NCBI GenBank assembly: GCA_007644065.1
Contig: VJWN01000040.1
Span: forward strand, 113,033-177,032
Direction: 5' to 3'
DNA: 64,000 nucleotides
Origin: Margaritispora aquatica
Taxonomy: Eukaryota; Ascomycota; Leotiomycetes; Helotiales; Discinellaceae
Positions 34,337-46,316 of this stretch are shown one piece after another. The notes below the pieces were generated by a model. The model was not told the DNA's origin. It did no database searches and worked only from the letters and a program-made list of their open reading frames with translations. Position 1 is the first letter of the stretch. The number at the start of each line of letters is the position of its first letter. Made by a program: the position numbers and the translations under genes.

Positions 34337-35649
34337 TTTGCTAAACCTCGGCTGGTGTCGAGGAAAGGAGGGAAGAGATTGAGATCCAAGTAAGATGGGC
34401 GAGCGTGGGCACAGAAGGCCGGCACAGTAACGAGTAGTAATAGCTTAAAATTGTGTAGTAAAGTGAAGTATGGGTAAGTGATATGAGAGAAGATGAAAGA
34501 TGAAAGATGAGGTCGGAGGTGAATTTGATCCTTTATTGCCATAACATTGCGGGGAGTGCAAGACCCACTTTGTCTTGTGCCGAGCCGGCCGAGCCGAGGA
34601 GTGGTTTGGTTGAATTGGCCAACGGGAAAAGCTCGGTTCTGGTGAAATATAGTGCTACTGCTGGAAGTTACCTATTCAGTTTTTATTTCCACTGCTTACT
34701 CTGCGCACAAACTCGACCTATCTCTTCTAGCAGAAAAGCTTTTCAACTGCGCAAGTCTTTGATATGAGGCAGGATTGTAACTACAGCCTTCCTCTGTTGG
34801 GACAAGTAGTTGCGTGGTTTACCATTTCCTATGTCGTCCGAAGAAGGACTATATACCTCTAGGCCTTGTCATGAATGTTGGTCTTATTCCTCATGAGAGG
34901 TGGCTTAGGGGTGGCTATAAATCATGGCGCCAACATCTCAGTTTCATGGGGAGCGGAAACCATCCTGATCACCTCTCCCTTTGTCCATATTTGCAGCATC
35001 GGTTCCGTGACATTCTCACTCGTTTCTGAAATTCCATCCTCGCTCCTCTGAAGCAAATCCGTCGCAATCTCTTGTTTAGGCTATAAAATTCTTGGGATGC
35101 CTATCAGTATCATCGTACCTTAGATGGTCAATCCACAGGCGTGGGGCTAGGCTAGGGTGCGATCGCAGGGTTCGTCTGAGGGGGTTTTGTTTGTCGATGC
35201 TAGCTTTGACGTTCTTCTATATCCCGCAGATCGCACTATCTCAGAGCTTGATATTGTGTTGGAAAGGAAGATCCCAGCGCGTAAGTGTGTTACAACGGAG
35301 ATAACGTTTGCAGAAATTCTAGACCACAGAGACAAGGTCTGAATGTTGTTGAATGGGCAGTTTTCTGCCGGGGTTGCCAAAATTATATGGGGCTATATTC
35401 CACGACGAACTATTTCTTAGCTCTTGAGTAAGAGAAGGAAACCTAGAAACTCCATGAAATCTGTAAGAATGAGAGAAATGACTGATATTTGTAACCTCAG
35501 AGAATTTCGTTCTGTCCACAGATACTCCCCCGTACTCGCTCGTCGGAAATCTTGAAGAGAAAAACATTAAGAGATAACTTCCAGTCAACCACTCAGGTGC
35601 CCATGAATTCAACACGTCTCACAAAAATACAAACATTATCGACACTCAA
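34337..35649. other. intergenic, nothing recognised
   Basis: Short frames on both strands lack motifs and intron logic. The left end is the promoter of the small membrane protein gene; the right end is the 3' flank of the CFEM-like gene. Confidence 0.4.
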
Positions 35650-36862
35650 TCACCCTAATTCCCATCTTTGCTCCCCACCAGTGTGTCCCGTAGCTCCTGC
35701 ACCCGTCGAGTGCCCCGGCGCTGGAATTATAGATTGACCTGACAGCTCCCTCGTAGGGGGACCTTCTCCACTAACTTCATGCTGTATAATTATCGAAGCG
35801 GCTGATTGGGGTGATATAGAAATAGGAGCCCCGGATCCATCACCGTCTCCAGCTCCAGGTAATTCTCTCGTTTGTATTTGAACTTCCGGCGACGTAGCTG
35901 GGTCTTGCATTGAAACTGCTTTTCGGGGAATATAAGGTATACTTCGCACTTCTATACCCGGCTCAGCGATCACAGGAACGATAGATGGTAGATGTGATCT
36001 GGCAGATTTACGACGCCAGCGCAGTAAAAGCCAGATTCCAAAGCCTGCGATTAGTAGAGCGAGAGGGATACCGAGACCGAGACCTAGGCCGAGGGTTGTT
36101 TTGTTTGATCCGGATTTTGAGGATGAGATAGGGTTGATAGGGAGACCGTTGAAGTTGACGAGGAGTGTGGATGTGGTGTGGACTGTCACTACTAAGGTGG
36201 GGTAAGTGAGAGCTCTAAAATTCGTCTTGGATGTTGAAGTGACTTAATGTGAATTGACAACGAAACATGAAAAGAGAGTTAGGGGGCAATACCTGCAGCA
36301 AAAGCAACAGTAAAACCGCAAGCAAGATTAAGTACTCACCCTGCGGCTGGGTAGAACTTGCTCCATTTGGCGTACTCGCAACAGTCTGCGTCACAACCGT
36401 AACCTGTGTCGTAGTCTTCGCAGTCTCCGAATCTGCTGTTTGACCTGGTCTTATAACACTCGTAGTAGGCGTATACCAATCCGTTGCTCCTGGCTGCGTG
36501 AATCCAGCATTCATACAATAAGATCCATATATTGAATGCATAGATGCCACATCTGCTGTTATATCTCCTGCAGCACATCTTGAGGAAGCGCATGACATGA
36601 AATGTGAGGACGCCACAACAGCCGAAGAGGATGCGGTGTTGCAGTAACATTTGTTGTCGTAAGGATCGCCGCACTTTAAAGCGCTACCTAGATCAGAGAC
36701 TGTGATGAGAGAGTCTTTGAAACTGAGGCAGGTTTGTACGCAGCCGTGTTGGCTCTTGGGTAAGAGGGTGCCGATACTCACAGTCTCGATACACAGGACG
36801 GTTGTTGCAGTAAGGAAGATCGAGGTTAAGATCCAGAGTTTGGAAGGGTATGAGGATGCCAT
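35650..36862 (-). CDS. secreted-type single-pass membrane protein with eight-cysteine CFEM-like domain
   Basis: Two minus-strand exons (36862-36340 and 36191-35650; 148-nt intron) give 354 residues. A signal peptide (MASSYPSKLWILTSIFLTAT) is followed by eight Cys (CVQTC, LKCGD, KCYC, MSC, RC, SYC) spaced like a CFEM domain, a feature of fungal extracellular membrane and effector proteins. A Thr/Val-rich stretch follows, then a membrane helix (LGLGIPLALLIAGFGIWLLL) with a basic stop-transfer WRRKS, and a ~120-residue cytoplasmic tail rich in Pro, Gly and Ser. It probably acts at the cell surface in heme/iron handling or surface sensing; the canonical CFEM Asp is not confidently placed. Confidence 0.75.
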
Positions 36863-39032
36863 CTTGGATAAATCTGTGAGTACAAACAGATTAGAGTACA
36901 ATGAATGATGCGTATCGAACACCTCGAGATGACGAGACACTCGGCTGTTCAGAATACCATTCTGTTATAGCACAAGCGTTAGAAACATGAGTGAAGATGT
37001 TGAGACATTGTAAGCGCAAGAAGCTTATGGAACGAGAAGGACTTTACTCACTGCTAATTTTATTAAATAGAGAGTGCATAACAAACATATTGGTAAGTCT
37101 CCACCAAATGAAGATGTACGAACTCTAGGGTATAATACTTAGGTAACTATTGTTTCAGCCAATAAAACAATCGATAGACGCACCTTTTGATCCGAAGTAA
37201 GGTAAAAGTCACGCTACTATAGTACATCCGTCGCTATCAATTGAGGATTTTGTCTTCTATTTGACTGTGGTGTTTTATAAGTGGACTATATAGCTGATAT
37301 TTAAATCTTAAAGCAGCATTGCGCCACTCGTCAAACTATTGTGCTTTGTACAAGGTACGATGCAGTTGATAGCAAGAAGGCTTGTTCTTACATCCAATCA
37401 AGTTGGATCTTGGCTATTTTGATAAGCCCAAAGCGGTTGTTGGCACATGTGTGAAGCTGCGACGTTGTATTGAACTTTCCGGATCGTTTGCAGTCGATGT
37501 AAGCTTCGCAGTATGCTCTAGAATAAAATAAAAGCTGGAAATTTAGCCTCGTGATAAACAAGCTTCGAAGAAATGATTCAAAGACCAAACCTAATATTAG
37601 AGGAAAAATAAAAGAAGCTGTAAATGGCAGTCAAGCTTTTCCGTAAAACGTGGTAATGAGAATAATTGAGATGTTCTCGTTTGCGCATGACCAACAATGC
37701 AATCCTTCGGGCTTACTAGGAATATAAAGACCAATGAAGCATCTCGCTTTGTGCCACAATTGATATCAATAACGTCTCTCTATTGGCTGTTAAAATTTGG
37801 AAAAAGATCACGAAAAACATTCAAACAGCTGGCTAAGAGGCTAAATCGCAATAATAAGGAAAATGATATTATAAAAAGACTATGAGCCAGCCTATTAATA
37901 TGCATCTCGGACGAGCTCAAAGCCGGGGAGAACGACTTAAAAAGGAGAAAGGGAGCCCCGAGGAATACCTTATCATTCATGTCAAAGCCTTAGGGTATAT
38001 AAGCCAACCTCAATCCAAGCTCTTGGATAACAATGTCATGGATATTCTGCGAGGTCTTATGTCATTTCGACAAGTTACAGGTAGGGCCCTCCAGGAGTGT
38101 AGAGAAACCTTCCCCAATGTCACATTAAGCTCGAAAATAATATCCGAGAAATCAATAACAGACTGCAAGCCCTTTGTCAATGGGCAATCAAGTGGTTGCA
38201 GCTTAACTATAGTCATCTGACTAATACTCGCTTAGCTAGGCCCTTCTTTTTATCCCCGAATGATTCTAAAAGAAGGCCTTGGCGGCACTAGACTCTCAAC
38301 ACAAGCTTTCTATTCTGTTTACACGAGTCCTATCGAGATCTTTCATCCTTCACCCTTACTATGGCGATTAAGCGGGGCAGTAGCTGGGCCAGATGTCAGG
38401 CAATACATTTACGTAGGCTCTCGCGTGATTGTATTAGTGGTAGAGACGAGTGATAGCCAAGGAATAATAGGCAGGTTTTCAGAATATGGTATTAAGGACT
38501 GAGATAACTGGCACAGAACCTTTCAGAGAGTGAGATAGAGGGGGAGTGAGTACATACAAGCCAAGGGCATAACGTGATATATATAGTATCCAAAGCAATG
38601 AAGGATAAGGTTGAGAAAAGATTGTGAAGTGTTTAAGCTAAAGGAATATTCGAGCAGAGGCCGGATAAGTATGCAAAATTACGCATTCCCCGTCCCTAGG
38701 CCGTCAACACGCACCAATTCAGGCCTCTCAATGGTGTCTGGTACGATAAACTTATGTTAGTGCTAAGGTCCACTTGGTACAAGTGCACTGTTAGTGCTAT
38801 CAATTGACTCGTCTATACCCGATTCAACATTTAATTGTGGTTTAATGATGAGCTATAATTTATTGGATAACTGTGTCCTACTCTGGCAATACCTTTGAAG
38901 TCACAACGTGTACAGCTTGCACAAACAAAGCCAAGTCGCAATTGTCAAACGCCAAACCCACCATTTACCTGATCGAATTCAACATACCCACCCCCTACCA
39001 CTCCCAAAGCAAAGCCCTTTCAATCCAAACAC
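36863..39032. other. 2.2 kb gene-free stretch
   Basis: It is AT-richer than its flanks and without a supported gene. Frames at 37697-38502 have no motif, no intron support and mostly non-ATG starts. It may contain decayed sequence, but I cannot identify a parent. Confidence 0.4.
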
Positions 39033-41094
39033 TCAAGAATTCCTTCCCGTTGCCACGCCCCAGAAATACGCCGCCCACCCACCAAAGACCAGCACCACTA
39101 ACGCCCCAAATGCACACGCACTGAACCTCCTCATTGCTCTCCTCTCCGCCTGCTCTTGCGCCGTCCCCTCGTTCATGTTATCAACGCTCTCATCGTCCGC
39201 ATCCCCGAGACCAACAACTCGCTTGCGCTGCTTGATTAAGTGACCGTTCACGATGCGTTGTTTGCGCGTCCATTGTAGGCGTGCGATGTCGATGTGTAGA
39301 CCTGAGAAAAGAAGGGAAAAAGAGGAGAATTTCGTTGCTACGAAGATGGCAATCATGAAGAGGGACACGACGAAGGACGTCACGGATAGCGCGACGTAGA
39401 CAGGTGTTACTTTTTTGTAGGGTGAAGTGGCAGGGGACCGGTCTTGAAGGACGCCGGTTAGGATCCGAATGATGATGTTCATGCTGTAAGAAATTAGAAT
39501 AAGCGGGGCATGTAGACATATTAAGAGTGATACATACGCGTTGTTCATTGTGATTTTGATGGCGTAGGCCGAGCCGAAGACGCTTTGGTGCCAGATTGAG
39601 GTACGGAGGGAGTCGATTATAAGAGTTGGACCAAGGGAGAATGCTACTGCCTATTTCGGAGCTTAATGAGGTGCTGCGAGGGAGATAATGTGGAGAGGAA
39701 AGACGGTTAATACGCACGTAGATTCCAAATGCTGCTGCTGTACCAGACTCGGTTGGTGCCCAATTTACGAGGGCCATTGCTAAGAAGACCCCTCCACCAC
39801 AAATGGTGACTATGATGAACGTAAGCAAATATTTTCGGTGATTATGCGAAGATTAGCTAGTCCTTACAGAGAGTGAGACGGTTGCCAAACATATCGATGA
39901 AAAGACCGATACATGGGACGAGGAAGAAACCTAAACACATCTCAGTTGAATCGGAAAAATTGGTAGTGCGAGACAGCTCACCGGCATACTGCAGTGTAGC
40001 AGTATACCACCCTGCAGTGATAGCGCTTGTGTCGAACCTCGACTGTGCTAACTCTGTAGCATTGGCCGAAAACACGATTGCAGTTGAAGTCTCAAACAAA
40101 CTGAAGCCCATAACGAGCCAGAACGTCCACGGTAGCTCAAACACCTTTCTCAGTTCAAACTTCTTGTTGCTCTCCTTGAGCCTCTCGCCAGTCGCGGGGT
40201 CAGCAACTCCTTGGAAGCGCTTATTGCAGTACTTGTTGAAGAAGTAGAAAGCGACGGTCATGACATTGGTGAAGAGGTTCATGAACACTGCTGTCCAATA
40301 AACCCAGGAGAAGTCACCTGTATTTTGGGAGATTATGTTTGCTGTTGATTTGCCGACGAATGAGCCAATCTAGGTCGTTAGAACTCTGAAAAACAACTCC
40401 AATGCACGGGAAATTTTACCTTGCCAATCCCGAGCTCAAGACCTAAAGTGGACGCAAAGCCATGACTTGGTGGGAACCAGCTGGAGAAGATTTTGTATTG
40501 TGCGATTTGTGTTGCAATGTCACCGAGGGACAGTACTACCTCGCCAACGACCATGAACTTCCATGATCGGACTGTTGTAGCCGCTGCAATAAGAATCGAT
40601 CCAATGCTGTAGATGATATTGCCATAAAGAATGGCACCTGTATACGATCAATCGAAGTCTTTGCAAGATCTGGTTGATGCTCACTAGCTCCTCCAATCCG
40701 ATCAGTCACTACTCCACTGACTAGAACTAAAAGTGAGACCATGAAATCTTGGCTCGCCTCCAAGAGTGCATATTGCTTGTTATTGATATTCAGTGCCTAA
40801 TACAAGTAAGAAATAGAATTCCGGAGTTGATAGACAAAAATATACCTTTTTAAGGGTTGTCTTCATGGCTCCAGTGACGCCACTACTCCAATGTGATCCG
40901 AACCCAATCGCTGAGACCATCAAGATTGCTCCCAGTTTGTATATGAGAGGAACATCGACAATACCTTGGTCTTCACTGCTCGAGTCATCTGAGGTGACAT
41001 CCACTGAGCCCTTCTCCCCTAAGGAGGCTTCTGGGTCTATTGGTGCAACCAAATGACTTGACACATCCTTCAATGCCACGGATTGGTCACTCAT
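39033..41094 (-). CDS. major facilitator superfamily transporter (MFSD1-like)
   Basis: A minus-strand gene with at least seven exons. It begins MSDQSVALKD at 41094, with a polar N-terminus. Exons read: SHWSSGVTGAMKTTLKK (41094-40846); ALNINNKQYALLEASQDFMV...TDRIGGA (from 40796); ILYGNIIYSIGSILIAAATTVRS...GIGK; IGSFVGKSTANIISQNTGDFSWVYW through AGWYTATLQYA; GFFLVPCIGLFIDMFGNRLTL; IVTICGGGVFLAMALVNWAP; and AVAFSLGPTLIIDSLRTSIW. The last exon (to 39033) ends GGWAAYFWGVATGRNS. About 12 membrane helices are visible, with the MFS loop motif (TDRIGG) between helices 2 and 3. The FGSAYAIK segment and GxG pattern resemble MFSD1-type transporters. The substrate is unknown. The TDRIGG-containing exon and the short introns of 45-60 nt are well supported. 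Confidence 0.85.
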
Positions 41095-42213
41095 ACCTAA
41101 CTAGTTCCTAGCCTGGGAAAACAAGAATGCAACGACAAAGAATATCTGCCGATATATGAAAATGGCGGGATGGCTGGTCTTTATACAAGTCCCCACCGCC
41201 TTCAAATTCAAAACGCAAGATCGGAAAGATACCCAGAGATTGAGAAGTAGAAATATGGATCATGATACTCCACATGGGACCTTTTTACTAAACCATGGCA
41301 GCTCGTGGGATTTATGACCAGGAACATGACTGGTTGGGTGAACTTCGTGTCAGAAGAGAGGGACCACAGAAATCTAATCAGATTAAGAGATATGGAGAAT
41401 ATGGGCCCGAGAAAGGATCAGATAAGATCTTCCATGGTTCGTCCCACTCTTAATGGATGGCATTCGGTGAGGGTTGTCCACTTTTTGATGTCTGAATTTT
41501 TCTGGCCAAGGATAAAATGGGAGGGTTTGCACAGGCATTAACTTCATCATGTTGTCTGTTGGTGCGTCTTGTCTCGCTCTCTCTTTTCGTCGCAACAAGC
41601 CTGTGTTGACTGGGAACTAAGAGAATCCTGAAAGAAGGATGAATACCAAGCCCAAGCAAAGCCTTTCCTGAAGAGAAGCTGGGGAGATCATAGGAAAGTC
41701 ACATGATGTAAGCAGAATTACTTAACCAGTCAATGGAAAGTGGAAGACAAAGAGTGCTGTCATCTGCAGGAAGATTGAAAACTTGAGGCTATTATAAAAG
41801 AGTTGGAAAATAGAGATACTGTTGCTCAAACGCGAAAACACAGTTATGTCATGTGCAGCAGTGCCCTTGACGCGTCTGACTTCAGATCTTCTTCCTCACC
41901 CATCAACGCCGTCATCCAGGATCATCTCGGATCCTTCTCATCCTCTGCTGCGGTGAGAGATACTGGCTCCTTGATACAAAATTTCTATAGAAAGCGAATA
42001 CATGATATAAAAACAGGTATTTTGATGCGACTGAACGGGAACTGCCCCTCATCAACGCTGACTTCTTCAAAGAACTAACAGCATCACCACGTACTTAGCA
42101 AGCAGGAAGAATATCCTTCAATCTGGTCCTACCACTGCAGCTGTATATGTTCGAGCACTTGCTCTGATTGATATAATCCATCGTTGACTCTTGTTGGTGT
42201 TGTAATATAAAGG
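41095..42213. other. intergenic, nothing recognised
   Basis: No supported gene. It holds the transporter promoter on the left and, on the right, the leader of the next plus-strand gene. A frame at 41803-42078 is not ATG-supported by any motif. Confidence 0.4.
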
Positions 42214-44001
42214 ATGGCTGGATCCGAAACAACACTTGCAGCGGCTGCCTTGGCAATCGCGCTCGTTGCTCTGTGTACCACAATCGGCCAACTTCTCCAA
42301 CAATACTTTGCTACAGCAGATGGATATCGAAGATGTCAAAGGTCTGTGATGGGTGAGTATGCCAAAAAGACACGACTACGATGGAGGTGGCGAGAGTTTC
42401 GCTTCGAGACGTTATACACCACACCCGAGATATTTTTATCTGGTGACGGCTCACCTGCTCGAGTGGGACAGATTGTGCTCACTGGAAGTGAAGCTTCACG
42501 AGAGAGGTCTTTAATTCCAGATTCTTTGCCTGGTATGCGTGAAGATGCAGATTATGTCGACTTGTTGGTAGGCGATGATCTGGACAATGGTAGAGGCGTC
42601 AATACTAAAGCCCCCCCAACAAAGGCATCGTCTACACAAACTGGCACTTATCGAGGTGAATTGAGCTGTTGGGTCCCATTTCTCAACTTCTTGCATGATA
42701 CTTCTCAGGCTTCGTTAAGTCAAGAAGTCCCTCTACGAACAGACCCTATTCGCTTTTCACACCCAAGAATTGGACTTCCTACCATCATATTTCGTGAGAA
42801 ATCATGGGACTTTCAGTCTCCAGACGTTGTTCGTCCATTAGCAAAGACAACCCTCTCAGATATCGCAATAATCGCAAGAAGGATGGGGATGAGATGGAAA
42901 GACTTCAGACCGTCCGATGGAATTCTCAGAGCTGAGGGGCATTCACATACAATTACTTCGACATTCGTACGCTCTGTTGGCATTGTTCTACAATACTCTT
43001 ATACAGGTCAGAGGCGAAGATTGATGAGAGCTGGGCTAGATTTTGGAACCACTATGGCCTTGGGTGCCTCAACAGATGGGTATCCCAGAAAGACATTAGT
43101 GGTCGGGTCACTCCACTCTGAGCAAGAGGAAATCTACATCCCGCGAGCCCGTTCTGACAGACTCGGAATCGGGGTTCTGAGAACTGATTCTGCACTTGGA
43201 CTTCCAGGTCTACTTGCTGTCTCAACTCAGACAGAAATAGTCACATCACTCGGCTTCCTGGATAGAAGTGGGTTCTCATCTACTAAACTTAGCGACATCC
43301 TCAGAGAAAATCCGGGCTTCCACTTCCGCACAGCTGATCTCGTCGCTTTCACAGTAATGCCGGCTCGGTATCGGGGGTCTAGTCTAGTGCAAGTACCTGC
43401 ACCAAGTGACAACATGTATGGAGTCACGACCAGCTCGGTGGGCCGAAGAGCATTTCGTCAGTGCTTAGAAGAATACATTGTTGTGCATCACGGTCAGGTG
43501 GGAGTGCACACCCAACAAGCACTCTCGATATGTAACGAGATTGGAACGAAATTCGCTGCCTGGGACCATGCCGATAATTACAGCACACAGGATGAGCAAT
43601 GGATTGTGACCCGTGACCCACGTTACCTTGATATCGTTCTTGACTATATCACTTCGCTAACTGAACTTCTCCATTCGTGGGAGCAGCAGCACAGTTTCCG
43701 ATACATCAACTTACTTGGCATCCATATTAAGCACGCAATGTTCGCGGAAGGAGGCGAAACTTCAATGTCGAGAAATTGGGGTATGGATTACAAAGCTGAT
43801 GTTGAAGGCTACTTCAAGGTTTTACCTAAGATTATTGACGAGATGAAGAAGACTGGCTTCTATGATCGCCAGATGATTGTGGATGCTTGGGCTACTATGA
43901 TGTTGAGGGGCATGTGCTGGGGTGCTTGTCACTTCTTCGTACCGGGCGAGAGAGTGCCGATTGAGTTTTATGGTAGTCAATTACCTGTGTATATTGGATG
44001 A
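42214..44001 (+). CDS. large fungal-specific protein with N-terminal membrane helix (modin-like)
   Basis: An intronless 595-residue frame from the ATG at 42214. A membrane helix (LAAAALAIALVALCTTIGQLL, about residues 8-28) is followed by QYFATADGYRRCQRSVMG and WRWREFRFETLYTTPEI. These motifs I associate with a fungal family annotated as modin; the assignment is from memory and weak. The middle has a WDFQSPDVVRP/TTLSDIAIIARRMGM/WKDFRP block and the C-terminus RYLDIVLDYITSLTELLHSW and MIVDAWATMMLRGMCWGACHF. There is no signal cleavage site or enzymatic motif. Its position next to another lineage-restricted gene fits an accessory region, possibly with a vegetative-incompatibility-type role, which is speculation. 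Confidence 0.65.
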   Translation: MAGSETTLAAAALAIALVALCTTIGQLLQQYFATADGYRRCQRSVMGEYAKKTRLRWRWREFRFETLYTTPEIFLSGDGSPARVGQIVLTGSEASRERSLIPDSLPGMREDADYVDLLVGDDLDNGRGVNTKAPPTKASSTQTGTYRGELSCWVPFLNFLHDTSQASLSQEVPLRTDPIRFSHPRIGLPTIIFREKSWDFQSPDVVRPLAKTTLSDIAIIARRMGMRWKDFRPSDGILRAEGHSHTITSTFVRSVGIVLQYSYTGQRRRLMRAGLDFGTTMALGASTDGYPRKTLVVGSLHSEQEEIYIPRARSDRLGIGVLRTDSALGLPGLLAVSTQTEIVTSLGFLDRSGFSSTKLSDILRENPGFHFRTADLVAFTVMPARYRGSSLVQVPAPSDNMYGVTTSSVGRRAFRQCLEEYIVVHHGQVGVHTQQALSICNEIGTKFAAWDHADNYSTQDEQWIVTRDPRYLDIVLDYITSLTELLHSWEQQHSFRYINLLGIHIKHAMFAEGGETSMSRNWGMDYKADVEGYFKVLPKIIDEMKKTGFYDRQMIVDAWATMMLRGMCWGACHFFVPGERVPIEFYGSQLPVYIG

Positions 44002-44441
44002 AGCGATCGAAGTGCGGGGTCGAAACCCTTGTTGTCGGTGCTGTACATCTTTCAGCTCGGAGGGATTCTTCCTCAGCCTCGCAGGAGTGATCCTCTTTCT
44101 TCGCATCCTTCACACCACAATCACGAATTGTATATTGCTCTAAAGTCGAGGGCATAGAAGTGCTCGATATTGCCATTGTTAAATTACAACTGATGGAGCA
44201 ATTCACGCGGATACAAACACAAGCTGAAACCTCCAGGGATTGTACAGCACAAAATCTACAAGAATCAGAGAATGCTAGTTTTGCAATATTGAAGCTGCCC
44301 TCTAATTTGCTGAGCATGTCGACGCTTTGCTTCTATTTCCCGACAGACTTACAGATACGCTTCCCAAGCCTGTAATGATTATTCAAATCAGAATTGCAGA
44401 TCTCCAGCAGCCAAAGCTTTAGGATTGAGGATAAGCACAGG
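44002..44441. other. spacer that may contain a first exon of the next gene
   Basis: A stop-free stretch in the same frame as the downstream gene (44160-44375, LMEQFTRIQTQAETSRDCTA...) ends at TAA 44373. It looks protein-like and could be an upstream exon, but no donor/acceptor pair that keeps frame was found. Confidence 0.35.
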
Positions 44442-45854
44442 ATGCAGCCCTCAGTTATGGCTATGAGCCGAAAGACGAAAAAGCGACCAAGTTACAAACT
44501 TAGCCAGTATTACCAATCTTTCGGATTCGACAGGCAGCTCAAGACATACAACGTAATATCCGAAGACTTCACTATCTTCGAAGTTTGTCAGAACTTCGAC
44601 CTCGTCTCAGTCAATGACCTCTTCCAATCAGGACGAGCATCACCATTCGATTTCTCTCGATCCGAAAACGATGCTTCCATGTCTCTCCTAGATTTTACCA
44701 TCGCAGCATTCTGTGACTATGAAGCGGACACAGCAACACTTCTGAGTGGCATAGCCTTCATCAGATACCTTCTCTCTTGTTACATCAACCCAAGCAGATT
44801 AATTAATCCAGGCATTTTCCAAAAATGCTGTGCTATGATGGCGTTAAACGCTGAAGTCAATCCTATTTTTGTGGATGGTATGCGATTAATCCTGCGGAAT
44901 TTGGACGAGAACCCGTTCGAGCCCTCGCCTTTATTGAAGGAGGAAAGAGCATTGGAGATTAATATCGAGAGATCTAAATTTCCATTCGTGTCATTCCTAT
45001 TGTATCAGCAGTATCACTGCATTGATACGGAATTCTTCACCTCTGAGGCTACCAGCGATTTTCGAGAGAACGATCGTACAATGATTCATGATTTGACAGG
45101 ATCGAGATTAGAACTCTGTTTGCAATTAAGAGGCAACTACACGTATTGGTGTCCTTCACCTCTCGCGAACTTCAATTTGATGCATAGCATGTTTGGGCTC
45201 ATTCATACTGCCAAGGTGTCATCAAATCCTGCAGTGGTAATGTGTTGCAAGAATCGATTAGTCTTGCTAATTAGGTACGAGACTCGTGATGGCTTAAAGA
45301 ATATCGCTGTTCCTCAATCTAGTAAGAGTCGCTCGTTTGATCATATCGGCTGTGTCTCGCCTCTCCAGTATGCAATGACCTTGGACCTACATGAGTTCAT
45401 GGAAGCTACCTTGCTTGAAGCTGGCTTTACCAAGGGCGAGGCGCGGGATTTGATTGATGAAGTTCGATGTGCTGGGATTCCAGAGCTGTTTAGTGGAAGT
45501 CTTCAATATATTAGCTTCAAGCAATGCAGAAAAGAATTTGTCTTGAATCTAATGAACGGGGAGTACCGGTACACGGACAAAGATGATGATGCACTTGTTC
45601 GGAGACTATGCGCTAGCACTGGTATGCCTCTTATTGATCGATGGCTTTTTGAGTATTTGATTGAGCACGGGAATCGTGTTTTCGAAAAGAGATTGGCTGA
45701 GACAGATGGCAGGATGGAGGGGGGCGTTGTATCGAACCTTGAGGAAGATTTACCCGAGACGAGATTCTTCATTTGTCTTTATCCTCTCCAGCATAATAGA
45801 GAGAGGCAGTTTGGTTGGATTGATATTCGAGACTGGCTTGGTTGTGATGATTAG
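44442..45854 (+). CDS. hypothetical protein resembling the N-terminal part of fungal ankyrin-type proteins
   Basis: A frame of ~470 residues from the first ATG (44442). Its start is uncertain because the frame is open further 5'. It contains FEVCQNFDLVSVNDLFQSGRASPFDFS, a sequence that in many fungal ankyrin-repeat proteins precedes the repeats. No ankyrin repeats follow; instead there is a region with SLLDFTIAAFCDYEADTATL and a C-terminal domain ending QFGWIDIRDWLGCDD. No membrane segments. It could be the 3' part of a larger gene with a lost or unrecognised 5' exon. Function unknown. Confidence 0.55.
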   Translation: MQPSVMAMSRKTKKRPSYKLSQYYQSFGFDRQLKTYNVISEDFTIFEVCQNFDLVSVNDLFQSGRASPFDFSRSENDASMSLLDFTIAAFCDYEADTATLLSGIAFIRYLLSCYINPSRLINPGIFQKCCAMMALNAEVNPIFVDGMRLILRNLDENPFEPSPLLKEERALEINIERSKFPFVSFLLYQQYHCIDTEFFTSEATSDFRENDRTMIHDLTGSRLELCLQLRGNYTYWCPSPLANFNLMHSMFGLIHTAKVSSNPAVVMCCKNRLVLLIRYETRDGLKNIAVPQSSKSRSFDHIGCVSPLQYAMTLDLHEFMEATLLEAGFTKGEARDLIDEVRCAGIPELFSGSLQYISFKQCRKEFVLNLMNGEYRYTDKDDDALVRRLCASTGMPLIDRWLFEYLIEHGNRVFEKRLAETDGRMEGGVVSNLEEDLPETRFFICLYPLQHNRERQFGWIDIRDWLGCDD

Positions 45855-46316
45855 AACTGATCGGGTAAGTTGAGGCGGGCTGATTTTGGTCAGATTGATG
45901 TTGGGGCAGGCTTTGGGACTGGAGTTATTTCCCTATCAGTTTATATCATTTTCTGACTAAAACGGCTGATATTAGGATTGGACTGATTCGATGTCATACA
46001 ATGCTCTGAAGTCAAAACAAGTGGTCTTTGATGTACATCCAAGAAAAAGCTTGGGAAGGGGTTACGAACATAACTCCAAAAGTTCTTTATTGCTTCCATG
46101 CTCAAGCTGTTCTCGATCTAATCAACTTTAGCAGCTGAACAAATCAATTCAGTATTCAAAATAGTTGAACTGAATTGCGCCTAGGAAACCCCAATTTTAA
46201 ACATATTGCTGGGCTGATCTCCAGCTACTTATCCTCCTTTCCACCACCCACTTTTCCGCTCCATTGAACGAGATACACAACAGCAGATACACCTACCTTG
46301 TCACAGAAGATCGATC
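45855..46316. other. intergenic, nothing recognised
   Basis: No gene or repeat seen. AT-rich 3' flank and probable promoter of the next gene. Confidence 0.35.
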
